Below are positions 18,236-26,039 of a stretch of DNA of 64,000 nt, in pieces. The DNA lies in assembly GCF_002368035.1 (NCBI RefSeq), contig NZ_AP018222.1:4209534-4273533 (forward strand), written 5' to 3'. The DNA is from Nostoc linckia NIES-25 (GTDB lineage: Bacteria > Cyanobacteriota > Cyanobacteriia > Cyanobacteriales > Nostocaceae). Every line of letters begins with the position of its first letter. Position 1 is the first letter of the stretch. A program made the translations under genes and the position numbers. Under the pieces are notes generated by a model. The model had not been told where the DNA came from. It worked only from the letters and a program-made list of their open reading frames with translations, and did no database searches.

Positions 18236-19447
18236 ATGCCAAAGCGTCATTATCCTCCCGCCTACTTACGCTATCTCAGAGCCAGGTTATGGAATCTAGG
18301 GCGACCTGGCTTTTGGGTAACTGCAATTTTTTTATCTGTAGTTGGGCTAGTAACCTGGCAGTACTGGTCAAACCCAGATATTTTCGTTTATAAGCAAAAA
18401 AAACAAGTCGCTTCACAAAATGCTGAGTCCTCCCTGTCAAACGAAAACAAAGCTATTGCAGCAGATATTGATAACTTGCCAGTCTTGTTTAATGACTTTG
18501 ACGAAGCAGCTCTGCCCCTAACAACAAATAACTCTAAGGAAAACAGCGATAAAAAAAAGACCACAGGCTTATTAGATGAGCTAATTAATAAACAAAAGTC
18601 TTTTAGTGATAACAAATCAAAATCTGGTTTAGGAACAGTTAATCCCGAACTGCCTCCACCTATAAAAAATCCTTTTATTGCACAAACAGAAAATTTATTG
18701 CGTACTGGGATAGCTGATAGCAATAGCGAGTTTCTCGGTCTTAACCCTTCTTTAAGTAGCGCCTCTGAAACAGAAAAACAACCAACATCTTCTGGGTTAG
18801 GGATTGAATTAACTAATCAAACTAACAAAAATCAAAATTCTGTCTCCGTTAGCCCTCTGCAAGCAGCACTCAACGAATCGACAAAACAGAATTTGTCTGG
18901 CTTCAATGACATTAATGGGAATCAGCCAAATGCTTTGGGGCGTGTCTCTGACAGAGAAACAACGTCGGTAGTACCGTTGAACGGCTTATCGAGCCAAATA
19001 CCAACTACTGGATTAAATCCTGGGACGAGTTACACCCCAACGGATATAAACTCGCAGACAAATCCCTACAGTACTTTAAATGGCGTTCAACCACTAGTAG
19101 CGCCTTCAGTCAACTCTGTTGCACCTTACTCTAGCTATCCGAATCAAACTGTTGTTCCACCCACAAATTCTGCGGGATACAGGAATTATGGGTTGCAGCA
19201 GCCAACGCAAGTACCGCAGTCTACTTATGGAAATTATGGGTTGCAGCAACCGACGCAAGTACCGCAGTCTACTTATGGGAATTATGGTTTACAGCAGCCT
19301 ACTTATGGGAATTATGGCTCACAACAGCCGACGCAAGTACCTACTTATGGGAATTATGGCTCACAGCAGCCGACGGCACGGCCAAATTCTACTGCCTCAT
19401 ATCTCCTCGATATTCTAGAAAAACGTAGAGGTCAGAATCAAAGGTGA
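18236..19447 (+). CDS. Membrane-anchored Asn/Gln/Pro-rich repeat protein
   Basis: A 403-residue protein. A basic N-terminus (MPKRHYPPAYLRYLRARLW) is followed by one transmembrane helix (residues ~25-45, FWVTAIFLSVVGLVTWQYW). The rest is low complexity, rich in Ser, Asn, Gln, Pro and Thr, so probably disordered. Residues ~318-380 are tandem repeats of about 16 residues (NYGLQQPTQVPQSTYG), encoded by near-identical 48-bp DNA units, with shortened variants towards the end. The C-terminus ASYLLDILEKRRGQNQR is more ordered. Topology suggests a short cytoplasmic head and a long extracytoplasmic tail. Function unknown. Confidence 0.75.
   Translation: MPKRHYPPAYLRYLRARLWNLGRPGFWVTAIFLSVVGLVTWQYWSNPDIFVYKQKKQVASQNAESSLSNENKAIAADIDNLPVLFNDFDEAALPLTTNNSKENSDKKKTTGLLDELINKQKSFSDNKSKSGLGTVNPELPPPIKNPFIAQTENLLRTGIADSNSEFLGLNPSLSSASETEKQPTSSGLGIELTNQTNKNQNSVSVSPLQAALNESTKQNLSGFNDINGNQPNALGRVSDRETTSVVPLNGLSSQIPTTGLNPGTSYTPTDINSQTNPYSTLNGVQPLVAPSVNSVAPYSSYPNQTVVPPTNSAGYRNYGLQQPTQVPQSTYGNYGLQQPTQVPQSTYGNYGLQQPTYGNYGSQQPTQVPTYGNYGSQQPTARPNSTASYLLDILEKRRGQNQR
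19186..19380 (+). repeat. Coding tandem repeats, 48-bp unit
   Basis: About four units, two complete (48 bp, 16 codons) and later ones shortened, all in frame within the membrane-anchored repeat protein; the high DNA identity points to recent expansion or slippage. Confidence 0.7.
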
Positions 19448-19529
19448 TATTGTTGACTGTTGACTGTTAGCAATCAATGAACCTCATAAGTGACTGTGTA
19501 ATTAAAAAGCGTAACGATGATGAATTCTA

Positions 19530-20213
19530 CTAAGGAGATGGTTGGCTGTTTGGAATAATCGGAACCTCTGGTGTTTCGGGTTGTTGCTTTTGGCGTTGCA
19601 AATATTTACTCAAAACATAAGCCATATCGCCACGGGTTACAGGCCGTAATGGGGAAATATTGTTTTGAGCATCTGTATTTAGAAATCCTTCAGTAGCTAC
19701 TGTGGCGATCGCTTTTCTGGCCCAAGATGGGATAGACTTTTCATCTGGATATGCAGCCAGAGTTTCATCAACAGCATCATCGGGAAACTGAAATACACCA
19801 TAAGCTTGGGCAAAAATCGCCAGAGCTTCTGCCCTTGTCACTCTTTGATTAGGAAAAAATTGATTTCCTCGATAGCCTTTCATAATGTCAGTTTTTAACA
19901 CTGTCTGTATATCATTAAATGCCCAATAAGACCGAGGAACATCTGGAATCGCTAAATTTTCTTTGTTAACCTCTTGTCTTTTATCTAAGCGAAATGCTTT
20001 CACCATAATCGCTGCTAATTCTGCTCTACTCACTAACCTTTCTGGATAAAAATTGCCATCAGCAAAATTTGTCATCCACTTGGCAGAAACTACCTGTTGA
20101 ATAGAATCAGATGGTGTTTGGGAAGTAGTTTCTGGCACTTGAGTTTGAGCAATTGCTGGCAAATTTTGTAGTAGTGCTACTAAAGATAAAGTAATTGAAA
20201 GGTGACGCATCAT
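19530..20213 (-). CDS. SLH-domain protein, secreted
   Basis: A 227-residue protein with a Sec signal peptide (MRHLSITLSLVALLQNLPAIAQT) and three S-layer homology motifs: FADGNFYPERLVSRAELAAIMVKAF, YRGNQFFPNQRVTRAEALAIFAQAY and ...TRGDMAYVLSKYLQ. It ends in a Gln/Pro tail. SLH domains bind peptidoglycan-linked polymers, so it probably sits in the periplasm on the wall. The ATG at 20213 is preferred over the GTG at 20222. Confidence 0.8.
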   Translation of the reverse strand: MMRHLSITLSLVALLQNLPAIAQTQVPETTSQTPSDSIQQVVSAKWMTNFADGNFYPERLVSRAELAAIMVKAFRLDKRQEVNKENLAIPDVPRSYWAFNDIQTVLKTDIMKGYRGNQFFPNQRVTRAEALAIFAQAYGVFQFPDDAVDETLAAYPDEKSIPSWARKAIATVATEGFLNTDAQNNISPLRPVTRGDMAYVLSKYLQRQKQQPETPEVPIIPNSQPSP

Positions 20214-20230
20214 GATAACCACTTTTAGCT

Positions 20231-20413
20231 TTAAAAAACTACATTACTGAGGTTACGGCCTATTTTGGTGTTTCTAAGAACCAGTAACTCAGCTAGTGAC
20301 GGATTTAGAGCCATCAATGTTGCGTAGCTACCTGCGGTGTTTGCTAGCTGTGGCAGTTTGTTTTGGTCATCCAGGAAGTAGAAATCAGCAAAAACTTGTT
20401 TTTTAGCTTTCAT
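20231..20413 (-). CDS. Possible 60-residue protein upstream of the SLH gene
   Basis: An ATG-started frame ending 17 bp before the SLH gene, same strand, without signal peptide, membrane helix or recognisable motif and without a clear Shine-Dalgarno. It could be a small leader-type gene or chance; I include it only for its tight spacing. Confidence 0.25.
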   Translation of the reverse strand: MKAKKQVFADFYFLDDQNKLPQLANTAGSYATLMALNPSLAELLVLRNTKIGRNLSNVVF

Positions 20414-20668
20414 CTTTTGGTGTTATCTGACCAAGAAGGGGAAGGGGTAAGGGGGAAAGGGGAAAGGGATACAAGCCCCTAAATTCTATTTATGTAAAAA
20501 AAAGAAAAATTTCTACCGAGATTGCTTGCAACGAGTCTATATTACAAGCCCCTATCTTGAGATATGGGGTTTATGTTTCCCTTTTTCCCTTTTCCCTTTA
20601 ACCTTTTCCCCGCCGAAGGGCTTTGACCACTACTATGGACTATAGTCAGTTTTTCAGGAGTTTTGGGA

Positions 20669-21379
20669 ATGAGCGCAGCAGCAGATCCCGTAAAGTTGAT
20701 GAAGCAAGAAGTTGGCAAAGCCGCCGCCGCCTTAGTAAAGTCGGGTTCAATTGTGGGGTTGGGTACGGGGTCAACTACAGCATACACAATCCAGTATCTT
20801 GGCGATCGCCTCAAGTCTGGCGAACTTAAAGATATCATTGGCATACCCACCTCGTTTCAGTCAGAAGTGCTAGCAAAGGAGTATGGCGTTCCTCTCGCCA
20901 CCTTAGATGCTATTGACCACATTGATATTGCCATTGATGGGGCAGATGAAGTCGATCCCCAGAAGAATTTGATTAAAGGCGGTGGTGCAGCACATACCCG
21001 CGAAAAAGTTGTAGATTACCTAGCAGAACAGTTTATCGTCGTCGTAGATGGTGGTAAGTTAGTAGACCGCTTGGGTTCTAGTTTCGCTGTACCCGTGGAA
21101 GTGATTCCAATGGCAATTACTCCCGTAACCAATGCCATCAAAAAACTCGGTGGTAAACCAGAACTCCGCATGGGTGTCAAAAAAGCCGGCCCGGTAATCA
21201 CAGACCAAGGAAATTTTGTTTTAGATGTCAGATTTGACTCTATTGAAGACCCAGCCAACTTAGAAAAGACGTTGAATAATATTCCTGGTGTTTTGGAAAA
21301 TGGGATCTTCGTTAACTGCGTCGATTTAGTTTTAGTTGGTGAAGTAAAAGATGGTCAGCCACTAGTGCGGCAGCTGTAA
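20669..21379 (+). CDS. rpiA: Ribose-5-phosphate isomerase A
   Basis: A 236-residue RpiA. Signature stretches are GLGTGSTTAY (phosphate loop), IDIAIDGADEVDPQKNLIKGGGAAHTREKVV (catalytic Asp, Glu and Lys region) and VVVDGGKLVDRLG. It interconverts ribose-5-phosphate and ribulose-5-phosphate in the Calvin cycle and the oxidative pentose phosphate pathway, the latter being important in heterocysts. AGGAG at 20656-20660 sets ATG 20669 (8-nt spacing). It is a single gene closed by a strong hairpin at 21419. Confidence 0.96.
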   Translation: MSAAADPVKLMKQEVGKAAAALVKSGSIVGLGTGSTTAYTIQYLGDRLKSGELKDIIGIPTSFQSEVLAKEYGVPLATLDAIDHIDIAIDGADEVDPQKNLIKGGGAAHTREKVVDYLAEQFIVVVDGGKLVDRLGSSFAVPVEVIPMAITPVTNAIKKLGGKPELRMGVKKAGPVITDQGNFVLDVRFDSIEDPANLEKTLNNIPGVLENGIFVNCVDLVLVGEVKDGQPLVRQL

Positions 21380-21418
21380 GACAAACCTCTCCCTGCCTTG
21401 AACTAAAGTTCAAGTCTG

Positions 21419-21441
21419 CCCCTCTCCGAATCGGAGAGGGG
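21419..21441. terminator. Terminator hairpin between rpiA and bchE
   Basis: CCCCTCTCCGA and TCGGAGAGGGG with a 1-nt loop, followed by CGGTTTTGC. It lies between convergent genes and can stop both. Confidence 0.7.
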
Positions 21442-21489
21442 CGGTTTTGCGTAGTAAAACTTCTTAGAGGTCTTTGTTATTCAACGCGG

Positions 21490-23094
21490 CTACTTTTTGG
21501 AAACTTGTTCTTCCTCAACAAATTCTGGCAGTTCATTGGGTGCGCCACAGGCAGAAATATTGCCTGTAAAATTTACATCTGCCATCAGTTCTGGATGTTC
21601 TTGCTGACGCTGGGTGATTTGTTCGCGGGTGAGAATCTTCGATTCATCGAAACCAAGTTCTACTTCGGCGTGTAAACCCTTGTACTTAATTCGCTTGAGG
21701 TTGTAAAAACGTTTGTTAAGAGTAGTTTTCACAAAAGCTTTCAAGCAACCTAAAAGATACTTGCGTTTAAAGGGATCTTTGACAAACCAATATTCAATGG
21801 TTTTCCTGAGGTAAAAACGGGCATAGTTTCGCAGTACTCCTTTGAGAACATCTTCCCGTTCCATTGCATCTGGTTTCATGATTGGCGTCACAAAGTTATA
21901 TTGAGAGTAATCGCGAATTTCTACGCGATCGCCTAAATCTTCAAATAACTCGGAAAATGGCCAAGGTGTAAACATATTCCAGTTGGCCATGTCTGTTTTC
22001 CAATCCAAAGCCATCTGATAGGTTTGCTCAATTGTTTCTGGGGTTTCATTTTCCAAACCCATAATAAATTGAGCCTCAGCAACCATGCCATTTTGCTTTA
22101 ACAGCTGAATTGCCCGTTTGTTTTGTTCGATAGTCGTTTCTTTACGGAACAAATTCAACTTTAGCTGTGCTGCTGCTTCTGTACCCAAGGAAACATGAAC
22201 CAGTCCGGCTTTGCGGTAAAGAGGTAATTCTTTTTCATCCCGCAATATATCTGTCACCCGTGTATTGATTCCCCAGTAAACACCCAAATTTCGTTCGATC
22301 AATTCATTACAAAGGTCGATAAATTTCGGTTTGTTAATAGTTGGTTCTTCATCAGCAAGAATGAAAAAACCAACTTTGTGTTTTTTCACCAAAATTTCAA
22401 TTTGATCGACAAATTTCTTAGGACTTCCAGAACGATATTTGCGCCAGAATTTCCACTGGGAACAAAAACGACAGGTGAATGGACATCCTCTAGCATAGTT
22501 GGGAACCGCTACCCGCACGTTAAGAGGAGTATAAATATATTTTTTCCAATCTAATAGATCCCAATCTGGCGTTAGGGTATCTAAATCAGCAATTGGCGGA
22601 TGGGCTGGTGTAGCGATGACTTGCCCATCTTCTAGGAAGGCAATCCCTAAAATATTGCGGCGATCGCTCTCCACAGTACCATTAGCGATGGCATTCATCA
22701 AATTAACTGTAATCTCTTCCCCTTCTCCCCGAATAATATAATCTACCCAAGGAGCTTCATTGAGAACTTCACTATACATATAGGTAGGATGAACCCCACC
22801 CATAATTGTCTTGGCTTGGGGACAAACTTCTTTAACTATCTTTAGGGTTTTTTCTGATTGGTAAATCATCGGTGTGATTGCTGTTGCCAACACCACATCC
22901 GGCTGATGCTTAGCAATCATCTTTGCTAAAACATCATCAGGAATATCATCGGTCATGGCATCAATAAAGCGAATATTACTAAAGCCAGCTGTCTTTAGTG
23001 CCCCGCCAACATAGGGAACCCAACTTGGTGGCCAATTTCCAGCGATTTCTGCACCACCAGAATGATAATTGGGCTGAATCATCAAAATCCGCAT
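21490..23094 (-). CDS. bchE: BchE-type cobalamin-binding radical SAM protein (Mg-protoporphyrin IX monomethyl ester cyclase family)
   Basis: A 534-residue B12-radical SAM protein. The N-terminal B12-binding domain (residues ~1-140) starts MRILMIQPNYHSGG; the radical SAM domain has the 4Fe-4S motif in YARGCPFTCRFCSQWKFW (CxxxCxxC, ~205-212). The C-terminal region (FVTPIMKPDAMEREDVLKGVLRNYARFY...) matches the anaerobic oxidative cyclase that forms the fifth ring of chlorophyll. Cyanobacteria mostly use the oxygen-dependent AcsF enzyme, so this may serve under low oxygen or have another substrate. It is monocistronic with a long upstream region. Confidence 0.85.
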   Translation of the reverse strand: MRILMIQPNYHSGGAEIAGNWPPSWVPYVGGALKTAGFSNIRFIDAMTDDIPDDVLAKMIAKHQPDVVLATAITPMIYQSEKTLKIVKEVCPQAKTIMGGVHPTYMYSEVLNEAPWVDYIIRGEGEEITVNLMNAIANGTVESDRRNILGIAFLEDGQVIATPAHPPIADLDTLTPDWDLLDWKKYIYTPLNVRVAVPNYARGCPFTCRFCSQWKFWRKYRSGSPKKFVDQIEILVKKHKVGFFILADEEPTINKPKFIDLCNELIERNLGVYWGINTRVTDILRDEKELPLYRKAGLVHVSLGTEAAAQLKLNLFRKETTIEQNKRAIQLLKQNGMVAEAQFIMGLENETPETIEQTYQMALDWKTDMANWNMFTPWPFSELFEDLGDRVEIRDYSQYNFVTPIMKPDAMEREDVLKGVLRNYARFYLRKTIEYWFVKDPFKRKYLLGCLKAFVKTTLNKRFYNLKRIKYKGLHAEVELGFDESKILTREQITQRQQEHPELMADVNFTGNISACGAPNELPEFVEEEQVSKK

Positions 23095-24054
23095 AATCTA
23101 CCTCATAATTCTTACCAGAGGACTCAAAAATTGAAAATATCCTGCTTGCAACACCTTTGCGTCTACAAAATCGCAAAGCAAGAAAGATTTATGGATAAAT
23201 GTTTGCTAATTGTTGTGAGATAAAATAAATATGCAAAAAATTACCAATTAAATTGCTGGTAAAAACTTGTCATTTTGCTATATTTACCTTTTAAATCACT
23301 GCTTAATTTATTCTATAACTATATAGCAATTGGATTTTATTGGTCAATAAAATTTTTAAAAATTTAATGTTCGTATACTAATAATAGCTAATACCAATTT
23401 TCTATAAATTTACACTGAAAAATTACTTAATTAATCTCTCGCTTGGTGAACTTGGCAACGACATTCGTTAATGAATCAATCCCCAATATTACCTACTTTT
23501 ACTTTGCAGTTCGCTTAATAAATATTACATTCATCTCATTAGAGGTTAGTATAAAATCGATGGATAATTAGGTGGACACAATTATTTAGAAGACGCATTT
23601 CGACTTCTCCCAAGGGGAGACGCTACCCGTAGCAAGATCCCGACGGGTACGCTCAATGCTTGATAAGCTTATTCCAAGAGGGTTGAGCGCAGTCGAAACC
23701 CGGCGAGATCGAGTTAGGTTTAATTTAGCCCTTCTACTTATCATTGTTAGAAACACTTTTCAAGAACTACTTATAGCGTATGATATATACAAAAGATATG
23801 GCGGTTTCCAAGCAAATAAGGTACAGAAATTTGTAGGGATGCAAAGCTTTGCGCCCCTACCTTGTACTTCACTAGAACGATAAATGCTATAAAGTATAAA
23901 CTATTGAGTTTTACCTCAAAATTACCTCAAATTTTATTTAAAAATTAACAGTTAACTGCGCTCTTAAAAACACGCGTTGTCATTTTACGCAATCAAAAAG
24001 GAGTCCAATAGCTTAAGATAATGAGTTGATGGTTTTAGATCGGGCGAAACTCTG
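23095..24054. other. Intergenic region upstream of bchE and ureE
   Basis: About 960 bp. The first 450 bp next to bchE is AT-rich and should hold its promoter. Around 23590-23710 lies a GC-richer repeat (TTCGACTTCTCCC ... GAGCGCAGTCGAAA arms). A 28-bp palindrome-like element is at 23833-23860. A 75-codon frame at 23656 runs through these repeats and is not accepted as a gene. Confidence 0.5.
23833..23860. repeat. 28-bp palindrome (GTAGGG-TGCAAAG arm)
   Basis: Left arm GTAGGGATGCAAAG and right arm CTTTGCGCCCCTAC, two positions unpaired; same family as 8944 and 41451. Confidence 0.75.
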
Positions 24055-24501
24055 ATGCTGACATTTACCCAAATCAAGCCACCCAATTACGATACAGCAG
24101 TCAGTTTGACTCTGGCGCTAACAGCAGAAGAACGTACCCGCAGCCGTCATCGCTTTGAAACACAAGATGGGAAGGTTGTATTTTTACATTTACCTAGAGG
24201 AACTGTTTTACACGATGGCGATATTCTCCAGGATGAAACCGCTAACAATTTAATTAGAATTACTGCTAAACCAGAACTAGTGATGACTGCCTTTGCCGAA
24301 ACGCCACTTTTATTACTCAGGGCAGCATATCATTTAGGGAATCGCCATGTACCTGTAGAAATTACCCCGACTTATTTACGCCTATCTTCAGATTCAGTTT
24401 TACGCACAATGTTGGAACAACTGGGATTAGAAGTTAAAGAAGAAATTTTACCGTTTCAGCCAGAATTGGGAGCTTATGGACAACACCATCACGCTCACTG
24501 A
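24055..24501 (+). CDS. ureE: Urease accessory protein UreE (nickel metallochaperone)
   Basis: A 148-residue UreE. The N-terminal peptide-binding domain (residues ~1-75) and C-terminal Ni-binding domain are recognisable (LLLLRAAYHLGNRHVPVEI with the conserved metal His). The C-terminus QHHHAH is a short His-rich tail that can hold extra nickel. It delivers Ni(II) to the urease apoenzyme with UreD-F-G. Its last codons overlap the ureF start by 26 nt, so translation is coupled. The catalytic ureABC and ureD genes are not in the window. Confidence 0.93.
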   Translation: MLTFTQIKPPNYDTAVSLTLALTAEERTRSRHRFETQDGKVVFLHLPRGTVLHDGDILQDETANNLIRITAKPELVMTAFAETPLLLLRAAYHLGNRHVPVEITPTYLRLSSDSVLRTMLEQLGLEVKEEILPFQPELGAYGQHHHAH

Positions 24502-25168
24502 TAGCCATTTTTTAAATATTTTACAGTTGGCTAGTCCTGCTTTGCCTGTGGGAGCATATAGTTATTCTGAGGGCTTGGAAACATTAATAGAAAATGGTAC
24601 GATCGCCAATCAGGCACATCTAAAACATTGGCTAGAAGCACAATTAACTTACGGGGCAATTCGACTAGAGGCTGCGGTAATGGCGCGAGCAGAGAAATCT
24701 GCAAAAATGGGTGATGTTGAGTCTTTATGCTCTTGGAACCTGTGGTTATCCGCTGCTAGAGAAACAGAAGAACTACGCGCCTCTAGTTGGCAAATGGGGC
24801 GATCGCTCATCCAATTACTTGGTAAACTAGAACCTGAAATTATACCTATAATCAATAGTGTAGGTAATCCTTGCAATTATGCGATCGCTTTTGGCGTCGC
24901 CCTTGCCCATTGGCAGATTAACATTAAAGCCGGATTATTAGCATATCTGCACAGTTGGGCGAGTAATTTGATTACAGCTGGCGTCAAACTTATTCCTTTG
25001 GGGCAAACAGCAGGACAGCAGTTATTACTAGAATTGCAACCATTAATTAGTAATATGGCATTAGAAATTCTAACCTTGGAAGACGAACAACTCAGCTGTT
25101 GGAGTTGGGGTTTATCTCTAGCGAGTATGCAGCATCAAACGCAGTATACAAGATTATTTAGGAGTTAG
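24476..25168 (+). CDS. ureF: Urease accessory protein UreF
   Basis: A 230-residue all-helical UreF. Family signatures are LQLASPALPVGAYSYSEGLE (residues ~12-31) and the WGLSLASMQHQTQYTRLFRS end, including the conserved C-terminal Arg/Ser used for UreG docking. It bridges UreD and UreG in the activation complex. ATG 24476 lies inside ureE. The stop codon TAG is part of the first TTAGGAGTTAG repeat, so the tract that fills the ureF-ureG gap begins within the gene end. Confidence 0.93.
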   Translation: MDNTITLTDSHFLNILQLASPALPVGAYSYSEGLETLIENGTIANQAHLKHWLEAQLTYGAIRLEAAVMARAEKSAKMGDVESLCSWNLWLSAARETEELRASSWQMGRSLIQLLGKLEPEIIPIINSVGNPCNYAIAFGVALAHWQINIKAGLLAYLHSWASNLITAGVKLIPLGQTAGQQLLLELQPLISNMALEILTLEDEQLSCWSWGLSLASMQHQTQYTRLFRS

Positions 25169-25276
25169 GAGTTAAGAGTTAGGAGTTAAGAGTTAGGAGT
25201 TAAGAGTTATTATTCTCCCTATGCCCAATGCCCCATCCCCAATGACAAATGACAAATGACAAATGACAAATGACAA
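25165..25276. repeat. Short tandem repeats filling the ureF-ureG gap
   Basis: TTAGGAG/TTAAGAG heptamers (about 25158-25210) and then at least five direct TGACAAA heptamers (about 25242-25282). The second tract contains the ureG start codon. Confidence 0.85.
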
Positions 25277-25879
25277 ATGACAAAAAACGCATTTAGAGTA
25301 GGTGTTGCTGGCCCGGTTGGTTCCGGGAAAACGGCTTTGGTGGATGCTTTGTGCAAGAGGTTGCGCGAGCAGTATCAGATTGCAGTGGTAACAAATGATA
25401 TTTATACTCAAGAAGACGCTCAATTTTTAGTACGTTCTCAGGCTTTAGCAAGCGATCGCATTTTGGGTGTAGAGACTGGAGGTTGTCCTCATACTGCCAT
25501 TCGTGAAGATGCTTCTATGAATTTAGCAGCAATTGAACAATTAGAGGAACGTTTTAACGATTTAGATTTAGTCTTTTTAGAAAGTGGCGGCGATAATTTG
25601 GCTGCTACCTTTAGTCCAGAATTGGTAGATTTAACAATTTATGTCATCGATGTTGCCGCTGGCGATAAAATTCCCCGCAAGGGTGGCCCCGGCATTACTA
25701 AATCTGATTTATTAGTGATTAACAAAACTGACCTTGCACTTTATGTCGGTGCAGATTTAAGTGTCATGGAACGCGATGCTAAAAAAATGCGCGGCGATAA
25801 ACCTTTTATCTTTACTAATTTGAAAACTCAATCAGGGCTTGCAGATGTAATTAAATTTGTTAGCACAAATATTTGTTAA
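25277..25879 (+). CDS. ureG: Urease accessory GTPase UreG
   Basis: A 200-residue SIMIBI-class GTPase. The P-loop GPVGSGKT is at residues 12-19, followed by VTNDIYTQEDAQFL, the nickel-binding CPH in ETGGCPHTAIRED, a DxxG-like ESGGDN and the guanine-specificity NKTDL. It supplies GTP hydrolysis for nickel insertion into urease. The start ATG falls within the TGACAAA heptamers, so there is no Shine-Dalgarno; it must be read through coupling or a leaderless-like mechanism, unless the true start is different. No alternative in-frame start is as good. Confidence 0.95.
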   Translation: MTKNAFRVGVAGPVGSGKTALVDALCKRLREQYQIAVVTNDIYTQEDAQFLVRSQALASDRILGVETGGCPHTAIREDASMNLAAIEQLEERFNDLDLVFLESGGDNLAATFSPELVDLTIYVIDVAAGDKIPRKGGPGITKSDLLVINKTDLALYVGADLSVMERDAKKMRGDKPFIFTNLKTQSGLADVIKFVSTNIC

Positions 25880-25989
25880 GCGGCATGAAGTATGGGGAGA
25901 TGAGGAGGTGGGGAGATGGGGGAATGGAGAGACAAGGGAGACAAGGGGGATAATTAATAACTAATGACTAATGACTAATAACAAAATTA

Positions 25990-26018
25990 AGTCACCAAAG
26001 ATTTTAACTTTGGTGACT
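25990..26018. terminator. Bidirectional terminator hairpin
   Basis: AGTCACCAAAG (25990-26000) pairs with CTTTGGTGACT (26008-26018) over a 7-nt loop, between convergent ureG and the porin. Minus-strand readthrough meets TTAATTTTGTT, a weak T-tract. Confidence 0.65.
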
Positions 26019-26039
26019 CAATACTGTTCTGCTAAACCT

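Noticed and set aside
23656..23883. 75-codon plus-strand frame
   Set aside because: It crosses two intergenic repeat elements, including the 28-bp palindrome.
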